Positions 1 through 6,838 of a DNA stretch of 10,469 nucleotides are shown one piece after another. Each line of letters starts with the position of its first letter. Positions within the stretch are counted from its first letter, which is position 1. The position numbers and the translations under genes are program-made. The stretch lies in NCBI GenBank assembly GCA_023228185.1, contig JALOBQ010000023.1, positions 1 through 10,469 on the forward strand. Direction: 5' to 3'. The notes beneath the pieces were generated by a model. The model ran no database searches. It saw only the letters and a list, made by a program, of their open reading frames with translations, and was not told the DNA's origin. This DNA is from Candidatus Omnitrophota bacterium. GTDB taxonomy: Bacteria; Omnitrophota; Gorgyraeia; Gygaellales; Profunditerraquicolaceae.

Positions 1-726
1 GGCATTTAAAAGAGAAGATTTTCCCACATTCGGGCAGCCGCAAATCACCACAGCCATACCTTCGCGCAGTATCCTGCCAGAAGAAGATTCTTTGAGTAAT
101 TTATCCAAAACGGTAATGATCCGTTTTAATCCTTTCCCTTGCTGATGCAGTTTGGCTGGCCTAATATTTTCTTCCGGGAAATCAATGCTGGCTTCCAGAA
201 ACAAAAGTTCTTTTAAAATACTCCTGCGCAAAGCGTTAAATTCCGCGGACAAACCGCCGCGCAATTGGCCCAAACTTATGTTCAAAGCGGAATCTGTTTT
301 AGCGCGGATCATATCAATCACCGCTTCTGCCTGCGTGAGATCCAACCTGCCGTTTAAAAATGCCCGTTTTGTAAATTCACCCGGTTCAGCCAGCCGGCAG
401 CCGTTTCTTAAAACAAGCTCTAAAACTTTGCGCAAAATCACCATCCCGCCGTGGCAATTAATCTCCACCACGTCTTCTTTGGTGTATGATTTTGGCGCGC
501 GCATCAAAGTAAGTATCGCCTCATCAACCAAAGCGCCGCCGCAAGAAACCACGCCATAATGTAGAGTATGGCTTTTTGCCTGCGACGGCTTAATTTTATC
601 TTTACTGATAAAAATTTTGTCGGCGATCTTTAAAGCGTTCTTCCCGCTTACGCGCACAATGCCTATCCCGCCTTCACCGGGGCATGTTGAAATCGCCGCG
701 ATTGTATCGAAATTATTTTTTAACAT
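1..726 (-). CDS. mnmE: tRNA modification GTPase MnmE, N-terminal part, cut by window edge
   Basis: MnmE works with MnmG to install (carboxymethyl)aminomethyl groups on the wobble uridine (U34) of certain tRNAs, using a one-carbon tetrahydrofolate and GTP hydrolysis in the cytoplasm. The first 242 codons are present and run off the window in frame. Residues 1-120 form the folate-binding domain: SHTLHYG at 52-58, EDVVEINCHGG at 84-94 and PGEFTKRAFLNGRLDLTQAEA at about 115-135. A helical region follows (about 125-220). The G domain begins with MAVVICGCPNVGKSSLLNA, whose G1 loop GCPNVGKS is at 230-237. E. coli MnmE has 454 residues, so roughly 210 including G2-G4 and the C-terminal Cys motif lie outside. 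The ATG at 726-724 follows an AGGTGA Shine-Dalgarno and overlaps the end of folC by 14 nt, which implies translational coupling. The translation is uninterrupted within the window. Confidence 0.97.
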   Translation of the reverse strand, partial: MLKNNFDTIAAISTCPGEGGIGIVRVSGKNALKIADKIFISKDKIKPSQAKSHTLHYGVVSCGGALVDEAILTLMRAPKSYTKEDVVEINCHGGMVILRKVLELVLRNGCRLAEPGEFTKRAFLNGRLDLTQAEAVIDMIRAKTDSALNISLGQLRGGLSAEFNALRRSILKELLFLEASIDFPEENIRPAKLHQQGKGLKRIITVLDKLLKESSSGRILREGMAVVICGCPNVGKSSLLNA

Positions 727-2050
727 CACGAAATTCACCTACTACAAATAAGGAACCGGTTACTAATATTAAATCGTTCTTGCCGGCTAAACGCAAAGCT
801 GTATTTTTAGCTTCTTTAACGCCAGCGGTAATATCTATTTTATCTTTTTTTAAAAAACCGGAAAAATATTTTGCCAAATGTTCAGGTTTTACTGCCCGCA
901 GAGTATTGGCCGCGGTAACAACCACTCGGTCGGCCAACGGCGCAAGCTGCCGGCAGATACCCGCGATATCTTTATCGCTGGATATTCCGATGACTAAAAT
1001 CAACTTTTTAAATTTAAAATTTTCCTTAATTGCTTTTTTTAACGCCTGAGCCGAAGACGCGTTTTGCGCGCCATCCAGGACAACACAAGGCTGTCGAAAG
1101 ATTACTTCGCATCTGCCTGGCCAAAGCGCGGCGCTTAACCCAACACGGATTTGCCTTGCTTTAACTTTAAAACCAAAAAACCCTAAAGCTTCTACTGCGC
1201 CGACGGCAAGCGCGGCATTAGCTAATTGATGGCTGCCTAAAAGCCTGACACGCAAATGATCATATTTACCGGCTATCCCAACAACGGAAAAACCGGATTT
1301 TTCCGCGGAATATTTTATTTCTTTGCCCACTCGATAGAGCCGGCAGCCTAATTTCAAAGATTGCTTGATGAACACCTGTTCTGCCTCTTTTTGCTGATAG
1401 GCAATCAAGACAACCGATTTTTTTTCTTTAATGATGCCGGCTTTTTCCGCGGCAATCGCAGAAAGCGTTTTTCCTAACTTTTGCGTATGCTCAAAACTAA
1501 TCGGCGTTATCGCGCAGACTAAGCTTGAGGCGGCGTTAGTAGCGTCCAGCCTGCCTCCTAAACCGGTTTCCAACACCGCGAAATCAACGCGCTTTTCTTT
1601 AAAATATAAAAACGCCAAAGCCGTATATACTTCAAAAAATGAAAGTTTATCTTTTTTGTTCAAACGGCTGTATTTTCGCGCGGCTTTGCAGATTACCTGC
1701 GTCAGGCGCACAAGCGCCGCCTTTGGGATCAATCCTGCAAAAACACTTTTATCAGTTGAATCTTTGCTCAAAACGCGGATGCGTTCGCGAAAATCGGATA
1801 GATGCGGCGAGGTATATAGGCCGACGGAAAAACCCGCCGCTTTTAAAATATAGGCGATAAACGCGCAAACAGAACCTTTACCTTTACTGCCGGCAACGTG
1901 AATTATTTTTAAGCCTTGTTCAGGCGACCCAAGCAGGCGCAAAAAAGTTTTTACTCTATTTAATTGTAAAAATTGATTATAGGAATAGGCGGGAATTTTT
2001 TCGTAATCAACAAAACTTTCCAGATATTTAACCGCCTGCCGGTATCTCAT
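713..2050 (-). CDS. folC: Folylpolyglutamate synthase / dihydrofolate synthase
   Basis: FolC adds glutamate to dihydropteroate and/or to folates (ATP-dependent Mur-ligase fold, cytoplasmic), making and retaining cellular folate. The 445 residues compare with about 420-430 in typical bacterial enzymes. The ATP loop HVAGSKGKGS is at 51-60, TSPHLSDFRERI at 80-91, and the family signature ETGLGGRLDATN at 161-172. The segment FEHTQKLGKTLSAIAAEKAGI (about 186-206) corresponds to the usual DHxxxLGxTLxxIAxEKAGI, with Glu in place of the Asp. The C-terminal domain carries LDGAQN at 325-330, where most homologues read DGAHN. The ATG at 2050 is preceded by a weak AAGGGA. It sits 48 nt after purH and overlaps mnmE by 14 nt, so the three are likely co-transcribed. 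Whether it has both activities cannot be decided from sequence. Confidence 0.96.
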   Translation of the reverse strand: MRYRQAVKYLESFVDYEKIPAYSYNQFLQLNRVKTFLRLLGSPEQGLKIIHVAGSKGKGSVCAFIAYILKAAGFSVGLYTSPHLSDFRERIRVLSKDSTDKSVFAGLIPKAALVRLTQVICKAARKYSRLNKKDKLSFFEVYTALAFLYFKEKRVDFAVLETGLGGRLDATNAASSLVCAITPISFEHTQKLGKTLSAIAAEKAGIIKEKKSVVLIAYQQKEAEQVFIKQSLKLGCRLYRVGKEIKYSAEKSGFSVVGIAGKYDHLRVRLLGSHQLANAALAVGAVEALGFFGFKVKARQIRVGLSAALWPGRCEVIFRQPCVVLDGAQNASSAQALKKAIKENFKFKKLILVIGISSDKDIAGICRQLAPLADRVVVTAANTLRAVKPEHLAKYFSGFLKKDKIDITAGVKEAKNTALRLAGKNDLILVTGSLFVVGEFRDVKK

Positions 2051-2098
2051 AAATTCATCCCTTAACTCTTACAGCCAGCGGCAGGCATATTTAAATAA

Positions 2099-3652
2099 TT
2101 AATGGCGAAAATGCCGAAATCCCGTGGTGACCATGGCAATGCCGTATTTATCGCAGGCCTTGATAATCTGCTCGTCGGCGATTGAGCCGCCAGGCTGGAT
2201 AATCGCCTTTGCCCCTGCTCTATGCGCCCAGGTAATCGCGTCGGGTTTGGGAAAAAACGCGTCTGATGCCAGGCAGCTGCCTAAACTTTTTTTGCCGGAT
2301 TTTCTTTTGGCGATAATCACGGAATCAACGCGCGACATCTGGCCTGCCCCAATACCCACGGTTTTGCTGCCTTTGCATAAAACAATCGCGTTGGACTTAA
2401 CGTGCTTGGCAACTTTCCAGGCAAAAAGCAGAGATTCCATCTCTTTGGCTGTAGGTTTATTCTTCGTCACTACTTTAAGCTTTTGTATATCCAAAGTTAG
2501 TGAATCTTTATTCTGAAGAAGCAAACCACAGGATACACGCTTAAACTCATTTTCATTAATAGCACCCAAGTTACCCATCTCAATCAAACGCAAGTTCTTT
2601 TTTGTTTTAAATAGCTCCGCAACGCCGGATGCAAAACCTACAGCGATGATGCACTCCAGAAAACCGCTTTTAAAAATTAATTTTGCCGTCTTTAGGTCCA
2701 ATTTTCTGTTCAAGGCGACAATCCCGCCGAAAGCAGAAAGCTTATCGCTCTCCCAGGCGGAAACAAAAGCCTTCTCCAATGTTTTATCTTCAGCCGCTCC
2801 GCAGGGATTGTTATGTTTAACGATTACTGCCGCCGGATTCTTAAATTCTTTTACCAATTCCCAGGCAGCGTTGAGATCTAAAATATTATTGAAAGAAAGT
2901 TCTTTGCCCTGTAATTGTTTCAAATTAGCGATACCGCCGATTTTACCTTGTTCCCTGTAAAAAGCGGCTTGCTGGTGCGGGTTTTCTCCGTAGCGTAAAG
3001 ATTGGATTTTTTCAAACGCTAAAGTTAATTCCTGCGGGAAATCAGCGGAGTTAGCAGATTGAAAATATTGGCTCAAATATTTATAGATTGCCGCATCATA
3101 CGCGCTGGTCCGGCCGAATACTTCAATGCCAAGTGAGCGTAAAAAATCATCCGGCAGGCAGCCGTTATTTTTATTTAAATGCGTTAGCGTTTGCGCGTAA
3201 TTTGCCGGATTGCAGATTACCGCGACAGAAGCGTAATTTTTAGCCGCCGAACGCAGCATTGCCGGGCCGCCGATATCAATATTCTCGATTGCCTCTTTGA
3301 TATCCACATTTGGTTTCTGGATTGTTTTTTCGAAAGGATAAAGATTAACCACGACCATATCGATCAATCCAAAACCCTGCTCATTTAAAACCCGCATATG
3401 TTCGGGGTTTGCGCGCAGCGCCAGCAGGCCGGCGTGAATTTTCGGATGCAAAGTTTTCACTCTGCCGTCGAGCATTTCCGGAAATCCCGTATAGGCTGAA
3501 ACGTCAACAACCGGAATATTATTTTCCCGCAATAATTTGGCAGTGCCGCCGGTAGAAAGTATTTCCACGCCAAAATTAAGCAAGCCTTTGGCAAACTCCA
3601 CGATCCCGGTTTTATCAGATAAGCTGATCAGCGCGCGTTTAACTTTTAGCAT
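2099..3652 (-). CDS. purH: Bifunctional AICAR formyltransferase / IMP cyclohydrolase PurH
   Basis: PurH catalyses the last two steps of de novo purine synthesis: AICAR plus 10-formyl-THF gives FAICAR, which is cyclised to IMP. At 517 residues it has the standard bacterial length. The N-terminal IMP cyclohydrolase (MGS-like) domain shows SLSDKTGI (10-17), STGGTAKLL (33-41) and TGFPEMLDGRVKTLHPKIHAG (about 55-75). The formyltransferase domain shows RYGENPHQQAAFY (220-232), the catalytic Lys-His pair in VKHNNPCGAA (K279, H280), SDKLSAFGGIVALNR (302-316), a DAFFPKPD segment and the terminal GFRHFRH. The ATG at 3652 is fixed by a strong AAAAGGAG Shine-Dalgarno (3668-3661) with 8-nt spacing. folC follows after 48 nt. 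The product is consumed in nucleotide synthesis, and the 10-formyl-THF requirement links it to the folate genes downstream. No frameshift or missing motif was seen. Confidence 0.98.
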   Translation of the reverse strand: MLKVKRALISLSDKTGIVEFAKGLLNFGVEILSTGGTAKLLRENNIPVVDVSAYTGFPEMLDGRVKTLHPKIHAGLLALRANPEHMRVLNEQGFGLIDMVVVNLYPFEKTIQKPNVDIKEAIENIDIGGPAMLRSAAKNYASVAVICNPANYAQTLTHLNKNNGCLPDDFLRSLGIEVFGRTSAYDAAIYKYLSQYFQSANSADFPQELTLAFEKIQSLRYGENPHQQAAFYREQGKIGGIANLKQLQGKELSFNNILDLNAAWELVKEFKNPAAVIVKHNNPCGAAEDKTLEKAFVSAWESDKLSAFGGIVALNRKLDLKTAKLIFKSGFLECIIAVGFASGVAELFKTKKNLRLIEMGNLGAINENEFKRVSCGLLLQNKDSLTLDIQKLKVVTKNKPTAKEMESLLFAWKVAKHVKSNAIVLCKGSKTVGIGAGQMSRVDSVIIAKRKSGKKSLGSCLASDAFFPKPDAITWAHRAGAKAIIQPGGSIADEQIIKACDKYGIAMVTTGFRHFRH

Positions 3653-3769
3653 TACCGCTTCTCCTTTTAAACTTTTAAACTGTTTTTACAATCAAAGAAA
3701 CTATATTAAAAATTCCTTCTAAATATTTGTTTTGTAACTATATCGCGTATAACAAGTTACGTAGACTGT
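3653..3769 (-). other. Spacer ahead of purH with two alternative dyads
   Basis: This 117-nt AT-rich spacer runs from the stop of the YchF-like gene to purH. On the minus strand the perfect dyad GTAGAC-A-GTCTAC lies at 3773-3761 and is flanked by an outer AACAAG (3778-3773) and CTTGTT (3756-3751). A second dyad, GTAACT (3760-3755) with AGTTAC (3739-3734), shares bases with the outer 3' arm, so the two structures exclude each other. No T-tract follows either, so I do not call a terminator. I see TATAGT boxes (3742-3737 and 3705-3700) but no matching -35 box at 16-18 nt, so no promoter is called. purH may be read through from the promoter at 4564-4592. The structures could be regulatory or chance. 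Confidence 0.35.
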
Positions 3770-4471
3770 CTACTTGTTGAAACGGAAATTGACGAGGTCG
3801 GCGTCCTGCATAATGTATTCTTTGGTTTCCAAACGCATTTTGCCTGCCTGTTTTGCCTGGGTCTCTCCGCCGGCTTGGATAAAATCATCAAAGCTGATAA
3901 TTTCAGCGCGGATAAATCCTTTCTGAATATCCGAATGTATCGCCCCTGAAGCTTCCCAGGCGTTTGAGCCTTTTTTAATCAACCAGGCGCGATTTTCTTT
4001 ATCGCCTACGGTAAGAAAACAAATATAGCCGCTTTCTTTTAAAACCCTGACAAATAACAATCCCGGATTCTCGGCCTCTTCCGCGGAGACTTCTACTACC
4101 GGCTTAACGGTGAATAATCCATAACCCGAGATCAGCTCTTTTTCCTGTTCAGACATACCCAACGAAGAAAGCAAACCTTCTTTTTCTAAAACCGCTTTCA
4201 TTTTGTTGAGCAGGATTTTTTCCGCTTCTTCAGGATTCCGGCTGAGGCGGGTCTCCACAAATTCCAGGTCTTTTAAAATCAAATCTAGGCGGTTATCCTT
4301 AAGGATGATCAAAACATCCGCTTCCAAAGCTTCCTCCAACCCTACGAGCTCTACCTGAGGGTAAGTTTTTTTCTTAGCCTGAACCAGTTTATCCGCCTGG
4401 TCAAGGCGGCTATCTTTAACATTTTGTTTACCTAAAACAATGCCCGGAACTTCAATTACGCCTATTTTCAT
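3770..4471 (-). CDS. YchF-like TGS/DUF933 protein lacking the GTPase core
   Basis: The C-terminal third is clearly that of YchF, an Obg-family ribosome-associated ATPase: RAWLIKKGSNAWEASGAIHS (161-180) and DIQKGFIRAEIISFDDF (181-197) match the family GAIHxDxxKGFIRAE block. AGKMRLETKEYIMQDADLVNF (about 209-229) matches the ending of the TGS/DUF933 domain. The middle also tracks YchF: LDLILKDLEFVETRLSR (62-78) resembles the start of its helical hairpin. The N-terminus starts like YchF (MKIGVIEVPG for MKxGIVGLPNVGKS) but has no P-loop. It keeps a vestige of the VPDxRLDxL block (NVKDSRLDQADKL, 17-29), and no G3 or G4 motif is visible. At 233 residues it is about 130 shorter than YchF (363 in E. 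coli). It cannot be expected to bind nucleotide in the YchF way. It may act as a ribosome- or RNA-binding TGS module. A near-consensus promoter lies upstream; the Shine-Dalgarno is weak. Confidence 0.85.
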   Translation of the reverse strand: MKIGVIEVPGIVLGKQNVKDSRLDQADKLVQAKKKTYPQVELVGLEEALEADVLIILKDNRLDLILKDLEFVETRLSRNPEEAEKILLNKMKAVLEKEGLLSSLGMSEQEKELISGYGLFTVKPVVEVSAEEAENPGLLFVRVLKESGYICFLTVGDKENRAWLIKKGSNAWEASGAIHSDIQKGFIRAEIISFDDFIQAGGETQAKQAGKMRLETKEYIMQDADLVNFRFNK

Positions 4472-4506
4472 ATACTTTAAGCCAAAAAAGACTTCCCTGA
4501 TTTTTA

Positions 4507-4533
4507 AATAATCTGATATTGGTTAATAATCTG
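4507..4533. repeat. Short direct repeat in the leader of the YchF-like gene
   Basis: The 9-mer AATAATCTG occurs twice on the plus strand, at 4507-4515 and 4525-4533, with an 18-nt period. Both copies fall in the predicted 5' leader between the promoter and the ATG at 4471. It could be a binding site pair or chance in AT-rich DNA. Confidence 0.3.
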
Positions 4534-4563
4534 CGCGGATCTTCTATTTAAGAGTATAAAAAA

Positions 4564-4592
4564 ATTATATAATACGCCTGATAGGGGGTCAA
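4564..4592 (-). promoter_or_regulatory. Sigma70-type promoter for the YchF-like gene (and perhaps purH-folC-mnmE)
   Basis: On the minus strand TTGACC (4592-4587) and a perfect TATAAT (4569-4564) are separated by exactly 17 nt. Transcription would start near 4557, giving a leader of about 86 nt before the ATG at 4471. The promoter sits immediately downstream of the kamA terminator-like hairpin, as expected for the start of a new transcription unit. This is sequence evidence only, but the match is close to consensus. Confidence 0.8.
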
Positions 4593-4594
4593 GG

Positions 4595-4623
4595 AATAAA
4601 AACAGATTCCCGCGTCCGCGGGA
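4595..4623 (-). terminator. Hairpin terminator-like element after kamA, also shaped like a dispersed repeat
   Basis: Read on the minus strand, TCCCGC (4623-4618) pairs with GCGGGA (4613-4608) around a 4-nt GGAC loop, and five T follow at 4602-4598 after a 5-nt spacer. The stem lies 30 nt past the kamA stop and just ahead of the next promoter, which supports a terminator role. The T-run is short and displaced, so it is not a textbook case. On the plus strand the same sequence reads ATTCCC-N8-GGGAT followed by GACA, the shape of short palindromic repeats scattered in many bacterial genomes. Confidence 0.55.
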
Positions 4624-4652
4624 TGACACTTACGCAAGCTTAACAAGGCTTA

Positions 4653-5840
4653 TTATTCCTGGTAGGTGTAGATCTTGCCTTTATAATTACGCAGAACATA
4701 TTTCCCTTTAGCCTGGGAAAGAATATAATTTGGGCCGATCGGGATTTTGCCGCCGCCGCCGGGGCCGTCAATAACGTAAGTTGGCACAGCGTATCCTGAA
4801 GTGTGGCCGCGCAGTTTTTCAATAATATTGATCCCTGTGGCAACAGGCGTGCGAAAATGCTGTGTGCCGCGCACCGGGTCACATTGATAAATGTAATAAG
4901 GCCTGACGCGGATTTGCAAAAGCTCCTGCACCAGGCGCTTCATAATAAACGGCCGGTCATTAACACCTTTGAGAAGCACTGTCTGGCTGCCTAAAGGCAC
5001 GCCGGATTCAGCGAGCATATCGCAGGCCAGCTTACAACGCTTGGTAATCTCTTTAGGATGGTTAAAATGCACGCTCATCCAGACCGGTGAATATCTTTTA
5101 AGTGTGTTGGCTAAATTTTCGGTAATTCTTTGCGGCAGAGAAACCGGGATGCGCGTTCCAATGCGCAAGAATTCCACGTGTGAGATAGCCCGGATCTTGG
5201 CTAAGAGGTTTTCTAACGCTTCATCTTCTAAAGTCAAAGGGTCTCCGCCGGAAATCAAAACATCCCTGATTTTACGGTTGGATTTTATATACTCGATCGC
5301 CGCGTCGAATTTGGTCAATGGATCGCCATCTTTTTCTTCATGGTCTCCGACTAAACGGCGCCTTGTGCAATGACGGCAATACATCGCGCAATGCTCGGTA
5401 GCTAACAATAAAACCCTGTCCGGATACCTGTGCACCAGGTATGGCGCGGGAGAATCGCGGTCTTCGGCGCAAGGATCGGCCATCTCATGCGGAGAAACAG
5501 AAAATTCCGCGGCCACTGGCACGGATTGCCTGCGAATAGGGCAATCCGGGTCATCAGCGTCGATTAATGATGCCCAATAAGGGGTAATCGACATCGACAA
5601 CCTGCCCTTTGCTTTATCCAGGCCTTTTTCCTCTTCCGGAGTAAGTTTGATAATCTGGGCTAATTCTTCCTTAAAACGTATTCTGTGTTTTAACTGCCAA
5701 TGCCAATCTTCCCAATCCAGGGGATTGACATCTTTATAAATAGAGATCTGCTGATAATCCCGTGATTTCCTTGGAGGACGAACATTGATCACTGTTTCGT
5801 TCTGCAATTTCTGGTTTTCGATAACCGTGGGATTACTCAA
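4653..5840 (-). CDS. kamA: Lysine 2,3-aminomutase, KamA family (radical SAM, PLP)
   Basis: This enzyme interconverts L-lysine and L-beta-lysine using S-adenosylmethionine, a [4Fe-4S] cluster and pyridoxal phosphate; it is oxygen-sensitive and cytosolic. The radical-SAM motif CAMYCRHC places cysteines at 151, 155 and 158, followed by TRRR. PGGGGK carries the expected PLP lysine at 365. DPDCPIRRQ (97-105), HRYPDRVLLL and LRGHTSGYAVPTYVID are characteristic of LAM. Two aspartates that bind the lysine epsilon-amino group in the Clostridium enzyme (Asp293, Asp330) align with D321 (QCD) and D358 (VIDGPGGGGK). Glutamate 2,3-aminomutase has Lys and Asn there, so lysine is the best substrate guess. 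At 395 residues it ends 30 after the PLP lysine and lacks the C-terminal CxCxxC zinc tail of the 416-residue Clostridium enzyme. The start is TTG, in a 4-nt TTGA overlap with the upstream ligase. Confidence 0.93.
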   Translation of the reverse strand: MSNPTVIENQKLQNETVINVRPPRKSRDYQQISIYKDVNPLDWEDWHWQLKHRIRFKEELAQIIKLTPEEEKGLDKAKGRLSMSITPYWASLIDADDPDCPIRRQSVPVAAEFSVSPHEMADPCAEDRDSPAPYLVHRYPDRVLLLATEHCAMYCRHCTRRRLVGDHEEKDGDPLTKFDAAIEYIKSNRKIRDVLISGGDPLTLEDEALENLLAKIRAISHVEFLRIGTRIPVSLPQRITENLANTLKRYSPVWMSVHFNHPKEITKRCKLACDMLAESGVPLGSQTVLLKGVNDRPFIMKRLVQELLQIRVRPYYIYQCDPVRGTQHFRTPVATGINIIEKLRGHTSGYAVPTYVIDGPGGGGKIPIGPNYILSQAKGKYVLRNYKGKIYTYQE

Positions 5841-6838
5841 TTTAACTTTGTCCTTTCTGAAGCGCTTAAAATTATCGCCTCAATAAGATCCTCGTATTTC
5901 ATCCCGGCGGCGTAAGCCATAATCGGGAAATTAGATTCTTTCGGGTCTAACCCCGGCAGAGGATTAATCTCCAGAACATAAGGAACATTAAATTTATCCA
6001 AGCGGATGTCCGTGCGTGAAATATCCAGGCAGCCTAACGCCCGATGCGTGCGCAAGGCAACATCAATTACTTTTTTTTCAATCTCTTTATCCAGGCGGGC
6101 GGGGCAGAAAAATGACGGCTCAAGCCCCATCTCTTTATTGCCCTGGAACTCTTTCATCCTCCAGGAATAAAAATATTCACCGCTTTTCTGGCAATTCGCG
6201 AAATCAATCTCAAGGATAGGTAAAACCCGGGTTTTTCCGTTTTCCAAAATCCCCACGGTCAATTCTTTGCCCTCGATAAACTCCTCAACCAGCGCTTCCT
6301 GGCTATATTGGCCGATAATTTCTTTAACGCGCAGAAAAAGTTCTTCCTTATTATGCACGACATTATTTTTATTGATTCCTTTTGCCGAACCTTCGCAGTT
6401 GGGTTTGACAATTAAAGGAAACTTTAATTCCGGGTTTAACTTTTCATTTCCTTTGACAAAAAGTTGGAAGTTAGGTGTGGGGATCCCTTCGGCTTTAAGG
6501 ATTTTTTTAGTCAGCGCCTTATTTAAAGCCAAGGCAAGAGAAAAAGTATCTGAACCGGTATAGGGGATTTTCAAGTAATCTAAAACCGCCGGCACTTCGG
6601 ATTCGCGGAATTTACCAACTTTTCCTTCGGCGATATTAAAAACCATATCCACGCGATGCTTGGAAAAATACGAAAACAGGCGGGGGTACTCCACGTCAAT
6701 AGCTTCCACGCAATGCCCTTTGCTTTTTAAAGCATTGGTAATATTATTGATCGTATCCAGCGAGTCGCATTCAGAAAAATAATCCGCGGGTTTAGTTGTA
6801 TCTTTTTTCTTTAAATTATAAGTGATTGCGACTTTCAT
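5837..6838 (-). CDS. Ddl-like ATP-grasp ligase, second of tandem pair
   Basis: This is an ATP-dependent carboxylate-amine/thiol ligase of the ATP-grasp fold, nearest in style to D-alanine-D-alanine ligase; substrate unknown. The 333 residues show FNIAEG (67-72), RESEVPAVLDYLKIPYTGSD (78-97), FPLIVKPNCEGSAKG (140-154, central-domain lysine and small-residue loop), ALVEEFIEGKELTVGIL (182-198) and SRTDIRLD...YVLEINPLPGL (274-297) with the metal-binding Asp, Glu and Asn. The classical Ddl N-terminal GGxSxExxVS motif and the HGxxGEDG motif are absent, and so is the Ddl-type serine after NTxPG. The D-Ala sites are therefore not conserved, although automatic pipelines would call it Ddl. It is clearly a paralogue of the preceding gene. 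ATG at 6838 overlaps that gene's stop (ATGA), and its own stop overlaps the kamA TTG, so all three are translationally coupled. Confidence 0.9.
   Translation of the reverse strand: MKVAITYNLKKKDTTKPADYFSECDSLDTINNITNALKSKGHCVEAIDVEYPRLFSYFSKHRVDMVFNIAEGKVGKFRESEVPAVLDYLKIPYTGSDTFSLALALNKALTKKILKAEGIPTPNFQLFVKGNEKLNPELKFPLIVKPNCEGSAKGINKNNVVHNKEELFLRVKEIIGQYSQEALVEEFIEGKELTVGILENGKTRVLPILEIDFANCQKSGEYFYSWRMKEFQGNKEMGLEPSFFCPARLDKEIEKKVIDVALRTHRALGCLDISRTDIRLDKFNVPYVLEINPLPGLDPKESNFPIMAYAAGMKYEDLIEAIILSASERTKLN
5851..5858 (-). promoter_or_regulatory. Ribosome binding site supporting the TTG start of kamA
   Basis: AGAAAGGA at 5858-5851 on the minus strand lies 10 nt ahead of the TTG at 5840-5838. 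The next in-frame ATG is codon 83, inside conserved sequence, so it would remove needed residues. TTG is therefore the best start, and the site sits within the last codons of the upstream ligase gene. Confidence 0.7.

Noticed and set aside
3727..3755. TTGTTA as -35 of a purH promoter
   Set aside because: At 16-18 nt spacing the -10 position reads AAACAA or similar, which does not resemble TATAAT.
3761..3773. GTCTAC in the purH leader as part of a purine riboswitch
   Set aside because: The surrounding P1, P2 and P3 stems and the loop-loop sequences of the purine aptamer are absent; only the short string matches.
4640..4882. An 80-codon minus-strand frame overlapping the 3' end of kamA
   Set aside because: It lies in another frame of a gene with strong conserved motifs, its Ala/Cys-rich translation matches nothing, and it has no ribosome site. 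It does not restore a zinc tail to KamA.
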